Positions 1-6,208 of a stretch of 6,317 bases of DNA are shown here, piece by piece. Each line of letters opens with the position of its first letter. Positions within the stretch are counted from its first letter, which is position 1. Below the pieces are notes generated by a model. The model worked only from the letters and a program-made list of their open reading frames with translations, was not told the origin of the DNA and did not search any database. The stretch lies in the NCBI GenBank assembly GCA_029931885.1, contig JAOZRJ010000025.1, positions 1 through 6,317 of the forward strand. The letters are read 5' to 3'. This DNA comes from Candidatus Omnitrophota bacterium (lineage in GTDB: Bacteria > Omnitrophota > Koll11 > Zapsychrales > Aceulaceae). Made by a program: the position numbers and the translations under genes.

Positions 1-857
1 TCTGTAGCCAAAATTCTTCCTTCTTCATCTTTTCGTGGAAGCAAATTTTGAGAAATAACACCAGCTAAACAAGAAGCAAGTTGTAACTTAACTTGTTCTT
101 GCTGATGAGGTGGAAAAACATCAATAATGCGTTCAATTGTCTGAGGTGCATCAGGTGTATGCAATGTTGCTAAAACCAAATGGCCTGTTTCCGCAGCTGT
201 CAAGGCTGTTGATATTGTCTCTAAATCTCTCATTTCTCCGACGACAATAACGTCCGGATCCTGACGCAAACATCTTTTTAATGCCTCCGAAAAAGAGTGT
301 GTGTCATTATAAACTTCTCGCTGCTTTATAACAGATTTCTTATTATAATGAATATGCTCTATAGGATCTTCAATACAAATAATTAAATCTTTCCTTTCGT
401 TATTAATCATATCAATCATCGCAGATAATGTAGTTGTCTTACCTGCTCCTGTCGGACCAGTAATCAAAACCAAGCCTGTCTTTCTTTTAGCAAAATCACG
501 TACAACATCAGGAAGTCCAAGCTCCTTAACGCTTGGGATAAACAGAGGGATTCTTCTTAAGGCCATTTCAACCGAACCACGCTGAACGTGCACGTTTGCT
601 CTGAAGCGATCTAATCCTGGAATGGCAACAGAAAAATCTAATTCAAGCTTTTTCTCAAACTGCTCTTTTTGATCATCAGTCAACAAGCTATAAATCATCT
701 TCTTAAGAGTATCTCGATCAAGAGGTGCTCCCTTGGTTACAACTAAGGTGCCATCTAAACGCAAAACAGGAGGCGTATCCTCAGTAAGATGAAGATCAGA
801 AGCTTTTTGATCAATAGCTAAAAGCAATAAGTCTCGTATACTTGCCGATTTATCCAT
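1..857 (-). CDS. pilT: Type IV pilus retraction ATPase PilT (3' end outside window)
   Basis: Cytoplasmic hexameric ATPase that powers depolymerisation of type IV pili, and so twitching motility and often DNA uptake. I translated 285 codons from the ATG at 857. The N-terminal domain carries ASDLHL (residues 19-24). The RecA-like core has Walker A GPTGAGKTTT (134-143), the Asp box with IEDPIEH (162-168), Walker B with RQDPDVIVVGEMRD (198-211) and the His box with ATLHT (230-234), followed by ERIIDVFPP. GEMRDLETI and the His box favour PilT over PilU or the PilB extension ATPase, which also has a longer N-terminus. The family is usually about 340-370 residues, so roughly the last 60-80 residues, including the C-terminal AIRNLIRE-type motif, lie beyond the edge. 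The start is supported by AAAAGGA at 866-872, eight bases upstream inside the end of the aminotransferase gene, and by an in-frame TAA at 861-863. It sits 3 nt after that gene, so co-transcription is likely. Confidence 0.95.
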   Translation of the reverse strand, partial: MDKSASIRDLLLLAIDQKASDLHLTEDTPPVLRLDGTLVVTKGAPLDRDTLKKMIYSLLTDDQKEQFEKKLELDFSVAIPGLDRFRANVHVQRGSVEMALRRIPLFIPSVKELGLPDVVRDFAKRKTGLVLITGPTGAGKTTTLSAMIDMINNERKDLIICIEDPIEHIHYNKKSVIKQREVYNDTHSFSEALKRCLRQDPDVIVVGEMRDLETISTALTAAETGHLVLATLHTPDAPQTIERIIDVFPPHQQEQVKLQLASCLAGVISQNLLPRKDEEGRILAT

Positions 858-860
858 AAT

Positions 861-2042
861 TTATGTCCTTTTGTTTTTTTTAATCCAACTAGCTATACGG
901 GTTAAACCTTCTTCAATGCGCTCGACAGAAGTAGCAAAGCTCAATCTCACATAATCATCAGCCCCAAAACCACCACCGGGAATACAGGCCACGTTAATGT
1001 CATCAAGAATCTTTTTTGCGAAATCAACAGAGCTTAAACCAAGCTTACTAATATTACAAAAAATATAAAAAGCACCCTTAGGATAAATATAGCTAATTTC
1101 TGGTATTTTGTCTAAACATTTTACAATGAATTCACGTCTCTTCTTGAATTCATTTTTCATCTTTATTAAATCCTCATCAGGCGCACTTAATGCTGTTACT
1201 GCTGCAGCCTGGCTAATTGAAGTCGGATTCGAAGTTGAATGATCTTGAATTTTCTTAACATTGCCAGCAATTTCTTTTGAAGCCCCAAAATATCCAATAC
1301 GCCAACCTGTCATTGAATAACTTTTTGAAACCCCATTGACAGTAATTGTTAAATCATAAATATTCTTATTTAAAGAAGCAATTGAAGTGTACGGCTCATC
1401 TACATAACATAACTTTTCATAAATCTCGTCGCTAATAACAAAAATATTTCGCTTCACGCAAACTTCCGCAATACTTTCAAGTTCACTTCTAGAATATACA
1501 GTTCCTGTTGGATTGGATGGAGAATTTAAAATAAGGACTTTTGTATTTGGAGAAATCTTTTCTTCAAACTGAGAAGCAGTTATTTTAAAATCGTTAGTTG
1601 CTGACGTTTCTAAAATCTTTGGCGTTGCTCCTGCCAATTTAACCATTTCCGGATAACTAACCCAGTAAGGTGAAGGAATTAAAACTTCATCGCCAGGATC
1701 AACAATTGCTTGCATCAGATTATATAGGCTATGTTTTGCACCGCAAGATACAACTATCTGCGTTTTGGAATCATAAATAATATTATTATCTCTCTGAAAT
1801 TTCTTAGAGATGGTCTCTCTAAGTTGAATGGTACCAATACTTGGAGTGTACTTCGTAAAACCTTTTTCGATTGCTTCTATCGCGGCCTTTTTAATAAAAG
1901 AAGGCGTATCAAAATCTGGTTCTCCAGCTGCGAAGCTAACAACATCATGTCCTTGAGCTTTTAATTCTTTCGCCCGAGCCGTAATCGCTAAAGTTGTTGA
2001 TCCGACAACATTATTGGCTCTCTTCGAAGTTGGAATAAACAC
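861..2042 (-). CDS. aspC: Class I aspartate-type aminotransferase (subgroup Ib)
   Basis: PLP-dependent enzyme, most likely moving the amino group between aspartate and 2-oxoglutarate in the cytoplasm. Its 393 residues are typical of the family. Visible fold-type I landmarks are AAGEPDFDTP (38-47), TKYTPSIGTIQLR (63-75), NSPSNPTG with Asn177, ISDEIYEKL with Asp205 and Tyr208, the Schiff-base lysine Lys240 in SKSYSMTGWRIGY, Arg248 in GWR, and the substrate carboxylate-binding Arg366 in YVRLSFA. The GEPDFDTP and TGWRIGY patterns place it with the Bacillus/Thermus-like Ib group rather than the E. coli Ia group. Some Ib enzymes also act on prephenate or aromatic substrates, which cannot be decided here. 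The start is a GTG (2040-2042) preceded directly by an in-frame TAG. No other plausible start lies upstream, and the next ATG (Met110) would remove essential sequence. It follows rplQ by 15 nt and precedes pilT by 3 nt. The gene symbol is by family, not proven orthology. Confidence 0.93.
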   Translation of the reverse strand: MFIPTSKRANNVVGSTTLAITARAKELKAQGHDVVSFAAGEPDFDTPSFIKKAAIEAIEKGFTKYTPSIGTIQLRETISKKFQRDNNIIYDSKTQIVVSCGAKHSLYNLMQAIVDPGDEVLIPSPYWVSYPEMVKLAGATPKILETSATNDFKITASQFEEKISPNTKVLILNSPSNPTGTVYSRSELESIAEVCVKRNIFVISDEIYEKLCYVDEPYTSIASLNKNIYDLTITVNGVSKSYSMTGWRIGYFGASKEIAGNVKKIQDHSTSNPTSISQAAAVTALSAPDEDLIKMKNEFKKRREFIVKCLDKIPEISYIYPKGAFYIFCNISKLGLSSVDFAKKILDDINVACIPGGGFGADDYVRLSFATSVERIEEGLTRIASWIKKNKRT

Positions 2043-2057
2043 CTACCTCATAATTAA

Positions 2058-2645
2058 TTATTTAGATTTCTTTCTAAATATTTTTTTAATACCTCGAGGA
2101 ACTCCCTTAGAAGATTCTTCTTTAGATTCTTGGGTAGATTTACTTTCTTTATCGTCCTTTTTTACAGCCTTTTTTTCTTTTCCAGATTTCTTAGCAACCG
2201 CAACTTTTTCTAATTTTTCGTCTACTGTCTTTTTTTCCTCCTTAGAGGACTTCTTGTCAGACTTCTTTTTCGGTGAAGAAACTACGGTTTTTTCAGTTAG
2301 CTCTAAAATAACAAGGCTCGCATTGTCGCCTCTTCGTCCATGAGGAAGAGGAATAATTCTTGTATACCCTCCTAATCGATTCTTAAAAAGAGGGGCAATT
2401 TCATTAAACAAACTACTAACCACTTTGTGATTACATAAAATCTGAAAAGCTCTTCGCTTTGCTGCTAACGTCCCCTTTTTACCTAAGGTAATCAATTTAT
2501 CAACAAGTTTTCTAGATTCTTTTGCTTTTGTTTGAGTTGTATTTATTTTCTGATGCAGCAAAGTTGCCTTTGCGATATCTCTAACTGTCGCTTTTCTCAA
2601 GCTAGAATTACGTCCAAATCTCTTTCCTGTTTTTGCGTGTCTCAT
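2058..2645 (-). CDS. rplQ: 50S ribosomal protein L17 with long charged C-terminal tail
   Basis: L17 is a 50S protein near the polypeptide exit tunnel rim. The core is clear in residues 1-118: MRHAKTGKRFGR at the start, then KATLLHQKINTTQTKAKESRKLVDKLITLGKKG, RRAFQIL and GGYTRIIPLPHGRRGDNASLVILELTE. Most bacterial L17 proteins end soon after this point at about 116-130 residues. Here the frame continues for 77 more residues (119-195), dominated by Lys, Glu, Ser and Asp, and finishes with a hydrophobic/basic patch IKKIFRKKSK. The tail looks disordered and nothing in it resembles a known domain. AAAAGGA stands 4 nt before the ATG. The gene starts 19 nt after rpoA, the usual last pair of the alpha operon. 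The core assignment is certain; a role for the tail is unknown. Confidence 0.97.
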   Translation of the reverse strand: MRHAKTGKRFGRNSSLRKATVRDIAKATLLHQKINTTQTKAKESRKLVDKLITLGKKGTLAAKRRAFQILCNHKVVSSLFNEIAPLFKNRLGGYTRIIPLPHGRRGDNASLVILELTEKTVVSSPKKKSDKKSSKEEKKTVDEKLEKVAVAKKSGKEKKAVKKDDKESKSTQESKEESSKGVPRGIKKIFRKKSK

Positions 2646-2664
2646 ATAATCCTTTTATTTTTTC

Positions 2665-3657
2665 TTACTCTTTTTGCTTAAGTTTTTTTACATCAACCTT
2701 CATACCTTGTTCTAAGCCCATCGCTTTAAGAATTTCTCCAATTTCAGTTAAAGATTTTTTTCCAAAATTACGAAATCCTAAAAGTTCAGACTCACTTTTT
2801 CGAACCAAATCTGCAATAGTCTTAATGTTTGATTCTCTCAAGCAGTTTGAACTTCGGACAGAAAGCTCTAATTCAGAAATAGGAAGACGCAATCTTTCAT
2901 ACAGATCTTTCTCTTCTGCAGAAACCTCTTCTTCCTCTTCTTCCTCTTCTGGAAGCTGTCCATAACTTACGAAAACATCCAAATGTCTTTGTAAAATATT
3001 TGCACCATACAATAAAGCTTCTTTTGGGTTAACGCCACCATTTGTCCAAATTTCTAGAATTAATTTATCATAATCTGTCTTTTGTCCAACACGCGTATTC
3101 TCAACAAAATAGTTAACTTTAACAAGAGGCGTAAAAATTGAATCAACCGCAATAGTTCCGACAGGAGACCCTTCTTTCTTATTTGCTTCCGCCGGAACGT
3201 ATCCTCTACCCCGAGAAACTTCCATTTCCATGTTAAACTTTACATCCTGAGTAAGAGTCGCAATTACCAAGTCAGGATTGAGTACTTCGACTGTCTCATC
3301 ACAAATAATATCCTTGGCAAGAATTTCACCTTTTTTATCTATTTTAATATAAATAGTTTTAGCTACTTTTGAATGTGAACGAAGAATCAATTTTTTCACA
3401 TTTAAAACAATATCAACAACAGACTCCAGAACGCCAGGAATTGTAGAAAATTCATGCTGAATTCCATCAATGCGTATCGAGGTAACTGCACTACCTTCTA
3501 AGGAGGACAATAAAATTCTTCTTAAAGAGTTGCCGAGGGTTACACCATATCCTCTTTCGAACGGCTCTGCGATAAATTTACCATATGTATCAGTATAATG
3601 CGCTTCATCGCATTCCAGCCTCTTTGGCATTTGGAAATCTCTCCACTTAACACCCAT
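2665..3657 (-). CDS. rpoA: DNA-directed RNA polymerase subunit alpha
   Basis: Alpha dimerises to nucleate assembly of RNA polymerase, and its C-terminal domain contacts UP elements and activators. The N-terminal domain (about 1-233) has FIAEPFERGYGVTLGNSLRRILLSSL (28-53), the dimerisation and assembly region, followed by AVTSIRIDG and HEFSTIPGV. The C-terminal domain (about 256-318) has LPISELELSVRSSNCL and NFGKKSLTEI. Residues equivalent to the E. coli DNA-binding set are all present: Arg268, Asn271, Gly299, Lys301 and Ser302. The flexible linker is strongly acidic, with eight consecutive Glu at 237-244 and more Glu to 249. At 330 residues the length is normal. The start at Met1 rather than Met10 is decided by a near-perfect ribosome binding site at 3662-3668. 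The gene lies between rpsD (40 nt gap) and rplQ (19 nt gap). Confidence 0.99.
   Translation of the reverse strand: MGVKWRDFQMPKRLECDEAHYTDTYGKFIAEPFERGYGVTLGNSLRRILLSSLEGSAVTSIRIDGIQHEFSTIPGVLESVVDIVLNVKKLILRSHSKVAKTIYIKIDKKGEILAKDIICDETVEVLNPDLVIATLTQDVKFNMEMEVSRGRGYVPAEANKKEGSPVGTIAVDSIFTPLVKVNYFVENTRVGQKTDYDKLILEIWTNGGVNPKEALLYGANILQRHLDVFVSYGQLPEEEEEEEEVSAEEKDLYERLRLPISELELSVRSSNCLRESNIKTIADLVRKSESELLGFRNFGKKSLTEIGEILKAMGLEQGMKVDVKKLKQKE
2926..2949 (-). repeat. Eight-Glu coding microsatellite in rpoA linker
   Basis: On the coding strand, eight codons GAA or GAG run without interruption in a 9-nt rhythm (GAA GAG GAA, repeated about 2.7 times). They encode Glu237-Glu244 between the two RpoA domains. 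The period is a multiple of three, so slippage of one unit would change linker length by three residues without a frameshift. Confidence 0.9.
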
Positions 3658-3661
3658 GTAT

Positions 3662-3668
3662 TCCTCCT
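3662..3668 (-). promoter_or_regulatory. Strong Shine-Dalgarno site of rpoA
   Basis: The coding strand reads AGGAGGA, with AGGAGG ending 5 nt before the ATG at 3655-3657. It is the best match to the anti-Shine-Dalgarno sequence in the window and fixes the rpoA start at MGVKWRDFQ. It lies in the widest intergenic gap here (3658-3697, 40 nt), which is otherwise AT-rich. I see no convincing promoter or hairpin in that gap. Confidence 0.85.
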
Positions 3669-3697
3669 AAATTAATAATAATAATCCAATAACTATC

Positions 3698-4324
3698 TTA
3701 TCGAGAATAAAGCTCAACAATTAACTGCTCATTGATTGGAGCCTGAAGATCTTCTCGTTCCGGAAGTCTTAAAATCTTTGCCTCAAAACGTCCCTCGTCA
3801 ACGCTAACCCATCCTGGCACATTTCGCGCCTTGGATGTTTCCATGTTTTCTTTAACCTGTTTCTGCCCCTTATTCTTAAAACGCACCTCAACACTATCTC
3901 CTTTTTTAATTAAATAAGAAGAAATATTTACACGAACATTATTAACATAAACATACTCATGACTAACTAATTGACGTGCTTGTTTTCTTGAAGTTGCAAA
4001 CCCAGACTGATAAACCACATTATCCAAACGTCTCTCCAAAAATTGAAGTAATATGTGACCTGTAACGCCTTTTGAACTAGCAGCTTTTGCAAAATAACCT
4101 CGAAATTGTTTTTCTAAAATGCCATATGTTCTTTTTACCTTTTGCTTCTCTCGCATTTGCAAACCATAATTAGATAGCTTTGTACGCCTAGTACCATGCT
4201 GCCCAGGAGGATACTCGCGCCTTGCCACAGAGCATTTATGCGTAGAGCACCGTGCTCCTTTTAAAAATAACTTTTCACCTTCTCGTCGGCATTTCCGACA
4301 ACTTGCGTCTAAATCTCTCGCCAT
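3698..4324 (-). CDS. rpsD: 30S ribosomal protein S4, zinc-binding type
   Basis: S4 is a primary 16S rRNA binder that starts assembly of the 30S body and takes part in decoding fidelity. In E. coli it also represses the alpha operon. Its 208 residues match the family. The N-terminus carries four cysteines, Cys9, Cys12, Cys26 and Cys31, in the C-X2-C...C-X4-C spacing known from the zinc-binding S4 of Thermus, followed by YPPGQHG (39-44). The S4 RNA-binding domain spans about 97-157 (ERRLDNVVYQSGFATSRKQAR, then KKGDSVEVR). The C-terminus NEQLIVELYSR is canonical. Start: ATG at 4322-4324 with GGGAG 9 nt upstream, in a 17-nt gap after rpsK. Confidence 0.99.
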   Translation of the reverse strand: MARDLDASCRKCRREGEKLFLKGARCSTHKCSVARREYPPGQHGTRRTKLSNYGLQMREKQKVKRTYGILEKQFRGYFAKAASSKGVTGHILLQFLERRLDNVVYQSGFATSRKQARQLVSHEYVYVNNVRVNISSYLIKKGDSVEVRFKNKGQKQVKENMETSKARNVPGWVSVDEGRFEAKILRLPEREDLQAPINEQLIVELYSR

Positions 4325-4341
4325 TATTTATAACTCCCTTT

Positions 4342-4740
4342 TTATACTCGACGTCTTTTACGTGGTCGACATCCATTATGCGGTATAGGTGTAACATCAC
4401 GAATTATTGAAATCTTCAAGCCTGATGCGGAAACAGCTCGAATTGCTGATTCACGTCCAGCTCCAGGCCCTTTAACATAAATATCGACATTCTCAATCCC
4501 TAAATCCCTTGCTCTCCTAGCTGCATCCGTTGCTGCTACTTGAGCTGCAAAGGGTGTAGACTTCTTTGATCCCTTAAACCCAACATGTCCAGGGCTCGAC
4601 CAAACAATAATATTTCCTTGTACGTCTGTGATGGAAATTATTGTATTATTAAATGTCGCTTTAATATGTATAGAACCGCTTGTGACTCCACGAAGCGCTT
4701 TCTTTTTAGCTTTTTCTTTCTTTTTTGCCGGTTGTGCCAT
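4342..4740 (-). CDS. rpsK: 30S ribosomal protein S11
   Basis: S11 sits on the platform of the 30S subunit, near the mRNA exit channel. The lysine-rich N-terminus ([13 protein letters not shown]) is followed by the core: [57 protein letters not shown], and the C-terminal [14 protein letters not shown], where the usual form is closer to RPPKKRRV. Two adjacent ATG codons (4743-4741 and 4740-4738) could start it. AGGAG at 4746-4750 lies only 2 nt from the first but 5 nt from the second, so I choose the second, giving 132 residues; using the first gives 133. The start region is an imperfect copy of the end of rpsM. The gap to rpsM is 10 nt, and to rpsD 17 nt. Confidence 0.98.
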   Translation of the reverse strand: MAQPAKKKEKAKKKALRGVTSGSIHIKATFNNTIISITDVQGNIIVWSSPGHVGFKGSKKSTPFAAQVAATDAARRARDLGIENVDIYVKGPGAGRESAIRAVSASGLKISIIRDVTPIPHNGCRPRKRRRV

Positions 4741-4781
4741 CATAACTCCTTTATTTTTTTGCCGGGCTCGCCATCATAACT
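4721..4781 (-). repeat. Imperfect direct repeat joining rpsM 3' end and rpsK 5' end
   Basis: Copies at 4721-4747 and 4755-4781 are offset by 34 nt and match at 23 of 27 positions: two 11-nt identical blocks flank a 5-nt block with four mismatches. On the coding strand the shared left block is AGTTATGATGG and the shared right block is CCGGCAAAAAA. The upstream copy is read by rpsM as VMMASPAKK then stop. The downstream copy is read by rpsK as its start MMAQPAKK. The offset is not a multiple of three, but each copy lies in its own gene's frame. Only the rpsK copy has a Shine-Dalgarno sequence in front of it. Confidence 0.9.
4746..4750 (-). promoter_or_regulatory. Shine-Dalgarno site deciding the rpsK start
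   Basis: The coding strand reads AGGAG directly after the rpsM stop codon (TAA, 4751-4753). Spacing is 2 nt to the first ATG of the ATGATG pair and 5 nt to the second, which favours the second as the initiation codon. Initiation so close to the rpsM stop suggests translational coupling. Confidence 0.7.
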
Positions 4782-5125
4782 TTTTTCTTACCTTTTCGCG
4801 TACGAGCATTTGTTTTTGTTCTCTGTCCGCGAGCAGGAAGCCCTCTTTTATGCCTCATTCCTCGATAGGAACCAACATCAATCAATCGTCGTATATTCTG
4901 AGCAACTTCCCTGCGTAAATCACCTTCAACGCGATAATCTTTCTGAACAATCGCAGTAATCTTAGAAACCTCTTCTTCGGTTAAATCCTTAGCTCTTTTA
5001 TTTTTATCAATTTGAGCTTGTGCTAAAATCTTTAAACAATTTTTCGGGCCGATTCCATAAAGATACGGCAATGAAGCCTCAATTCTTTTCTCCTTTGGAA
5101 TATCCACACCTAAAATTCTTGGCAT
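4751..5125 (-). CDS. rpsM: 30S ribosomal protein S13
   Basis: S13 lies in the 30S head and contacts the P-site tRNA and the 50S subunit through intersubunit bridges. Diagnostic segments are [19 protein letters not shown] (1-19), the helix-hairpin-helix-like YGIGPKN (23-29), and [28 protein letters not shown] (85-112). The 124-residue length is normal. The last nine residues, VMMASPAKK, are unusual in that they mirror the start of S11 encoded just downstream. AAGGA (5132-5136) precedes the ATG by 6 nt and lies inside the end of rpmJ, which stops 3 nt upstream. Confidence 0.99.
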   Translation of the reverse strand: MPRILGVDIPKEKRIEASLPYLYGIGPKNCLKILAQAQIDKNKRAKDLTEEEVSKITAIVQKDYRVEGDLRREVAQNIRRLIDVGSYRGMRHKRGLPARGQRTKTNARTRKGKKKVMMASPAKK

Positions 5126-5128
5126 AAC

Positions 5129-5242
5129 TTATCCTTGTCTTTGTTTATGTTTTGGATTTGTGCAAATAACCCTAATAACATTTTTACGTTTAACAACTTT
5201 ACAATTACTACAAATTCTTTTAACTGAAGATTTAACTTTCAT
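5129..5242 (-). CDS. rpmJ: 50S ribosomal protein L36, zinc-binding type
   Basis: This 37-residue protein is the smallest of the large subunit. It binds 23S rRNA through a zinc ribbon. My translation begins [17 protein letters not shown] and ends [11 protein letters not shown]. The ligand pattern is complete: Cys11, Cys14, Cys27 and His32 (C-X2-C-X12-C-X4-H), so this is the zinc-containing form rather than the Cys-less paralogue. The length is exactly typical. The ATG overlaps the infA stop in an ATGA (4 nt), which points to coupled translation. A weak AGGG (5253-5256) lies 10 nt upstream, inside infA. The gene fits the conserved infA-rpmJ-rpsM order. Confidence 0.97.
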   Translation of the reverse strand: MKVKSSVKRICSNCKVVKRKNVIRVICTNPKHKQRQG

Positions 5243-5463
5243 CTTATTTTTTCCCTAAAAGTAATGCGTCCTCTGGTTAAATCATACGGCGAAAGTTCAA
5301 GTTTTACTTTATCCCCGGGAATCAAGCGGATAAAATGCACTCGCATCTTCCCTGAAATATGTGCTAGAACTTTATGCCCGTTATCCAATTCCACTTGGAA
5401 CATGGCATTCGGCAATGATTCCTTAATAATTCCTTCTACTTCTATTAATTCTTCTTTAGCCAT
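5239..5463 (-). CDS. infA: Translation initiation factor IF-1
   Basis: IF-1 occupies the 30S A site during initiation and supports IF-2 and IF-3. The 74 residues form one S1-type OB fold, and most of the family signature can be read directly: [20 protein letters not shown], then [23 protein letters not shown] and [13 protein letters not shown]. Two residues beyond the common 72 (the end is REKIR) are unremarkable. The ATG at 5461-5463 overlaps the map stop by 8 nt, and the TGA overlaps the rpmJ start. I see no strong Shine-Dalgarno sequence, so initiation may depend on ribosomes finishing map. Confidence 0.98.
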   Translation of the reverse strand: MAKEELIEVEGIIKESLPNAMFQVELDNGHKVLAHISGKMRVHFIRLIPGDKVKLELSPYDLTRGRITFREKIR

Positions 5464-6208
5464 CGATTTTTGTTAATATTTCCGGTCCTTTGTCCGTGAC
5501 AACTACAGTGTGCTCAAAATGCGCCGAAGGCTTTTTATCTAAAGTCACGACTGTCCATTTATCTTCTAAAATCTTTGTTTTATGTGTTCCTATGTTAACC
5601 ATAGGTTCAATAGCAAAAATCATTCCTTCTTTTAATTCTGGACCTGATTTTGGTAAACCGAAATTAGGAACTTCTGGTTCTTCATGAAGCGATTGCCCAA
5701 TTCCATGTCCAACAAAATCTCTAACAATCGAGAAGCCAAAAGGCTCCGCAAAGCTCTGAATTGCAAATCCTATATCTGAAAGGCAATTCCCTTGTCTCGC
5801 TTGATCTATTCCCTTGTAAAGAGATTGTTCTGTTACATCAATCAATCTTTTTATCTTCTCATCAAGTTCTCCAAACCCAACAGTAAAAGCAGTATCAGAA
5901 AACCAACCGTCTAAAATAAGACCGATATCAATACTAACAATGTCTCCATTTTTAATAACCCTCGCACCTGGAATTCCATGTACAACTTCTTCATTTATAG
6001 ATACACATGTTGCACTAGGAAATCCACGATAACCCTTAAATGCTGACTTAGCCTTATATTTCTCTATAAGTTTTTCAACATTTTGATCAACATCAAGAGT
6101 GGTCATTCCTACTTTCAAAGAACTTTTTAAATCTTTTACAACGCTTGCAAGAGCTTTTCCGGCTCTACGCATAAAATCAATTTCAGGCTTTGTCTTGATA
6201 GCTATCAA
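5456..6208 (-). CDS. map: Methionine aminopeptidase, type I
   Basis: This enzyme removes the initiator methionine from new proteins with small second residues and is normally essential. Its 250 residues form the pita-bread fold of class Ia. The metal ligands fall in the expected motifs: Asp94 (SIDIG), Asp105 (SDTAFT), His168 (GHGIG), Glu201 (AIEPM) and Glu232 (FEHTVVV). The substrate-contacting His77 (VVHGIPG) and His175 (SLHEEP) are present. There is no N-terminal zinc-finger extension. The start is TTG (6206-6208), read as [17 protein letters not shown]. It restores the conserved I-x-IKT-x-x-EI-x-x-MR-x-AG opening, whereas the first ATG (Met13, 6170-6172) would delete it. An in-frame TAG lies nine codons further upstream. 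The TTG lies inside adk (26 nt overlap) and has only a weak GACGGA before it, so coupling to adk translation is likely. Confidence 0.96.
   Translation of the reverse strand: MIAIKTKPEIDFMRRAGKALASVVKDLKSSLKVGMTTLDVDQNVEKLIEKYKAKSAFKGYRGFPSATCVSINEEVVHGIPGARVIKNGDIVSIDIGLILDGWFSDTAFTVGFGELDEKIKRLIDVTEQSLYKGIDQARQGNCLSDIGFAIQSFAEPFGFSIVRDFVGHGIGQSLHEEPEVPNFGLPKSGPELKEGMIFAIEPMVNIGTHKTKILEDKWTVVTLDKKPSAHFEHTVVVTDKGPEILTKIDG

Noticed and set aside
858..863. Possible aminotransferase-PilT fusion by stop readthrough
   Set aside because: The two frames are in phase, but a TAA, a good Shine-Dalgarno sequence and a canonical PilT N-terminus show separate genes.
2043..2057. Terminator at the end of the ribosomal cluster
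   Set aside because: Only 15 nt separate rplQ from the next gene, and there is no GC-rich hairpin followed by a T run on the coding strand.
1731..2343. Plus-strand open frames at 1731-1964 and 2014-2343
   Set aside because: They run antisense to the aminotransferase and L17 genes, have no family resemblance, and their Phe/Leu/Ser-rich composition is what Lys/Glu-rich minus-strand codons give in reverse.
2633..2965. Plus-strand open frame with a serine run
   Set aside because: It is the complement of the RpoA poly-Glu tract and C-terminal domain. The serine run is just the reverse reading of GAA/GAG codons.
3658..3697. Possible promoter in the 40-nt rpsD-rpoA gap
   Set aside because: It is AT-rich and contains TATTAT-like stretches, but no -35 box at acceptable spacing. 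The only clear element is the rpoA Shine-Dalgarno sequence.
4585..4918. Two plus-strand open frames with hydrophobic Phe-rich stretches
   Set aside because: They lie opposite the lysine-rich parts of rpsK and rpsM; poly-Lys codons read in reverse give Phe/Leu, imitating membrane segments.
5264..5687. Plus-strand open frames opposite infA and map
   Set aside because: Both are fully antisense to clear conserved genes and show no ribosome binding site or known motif.
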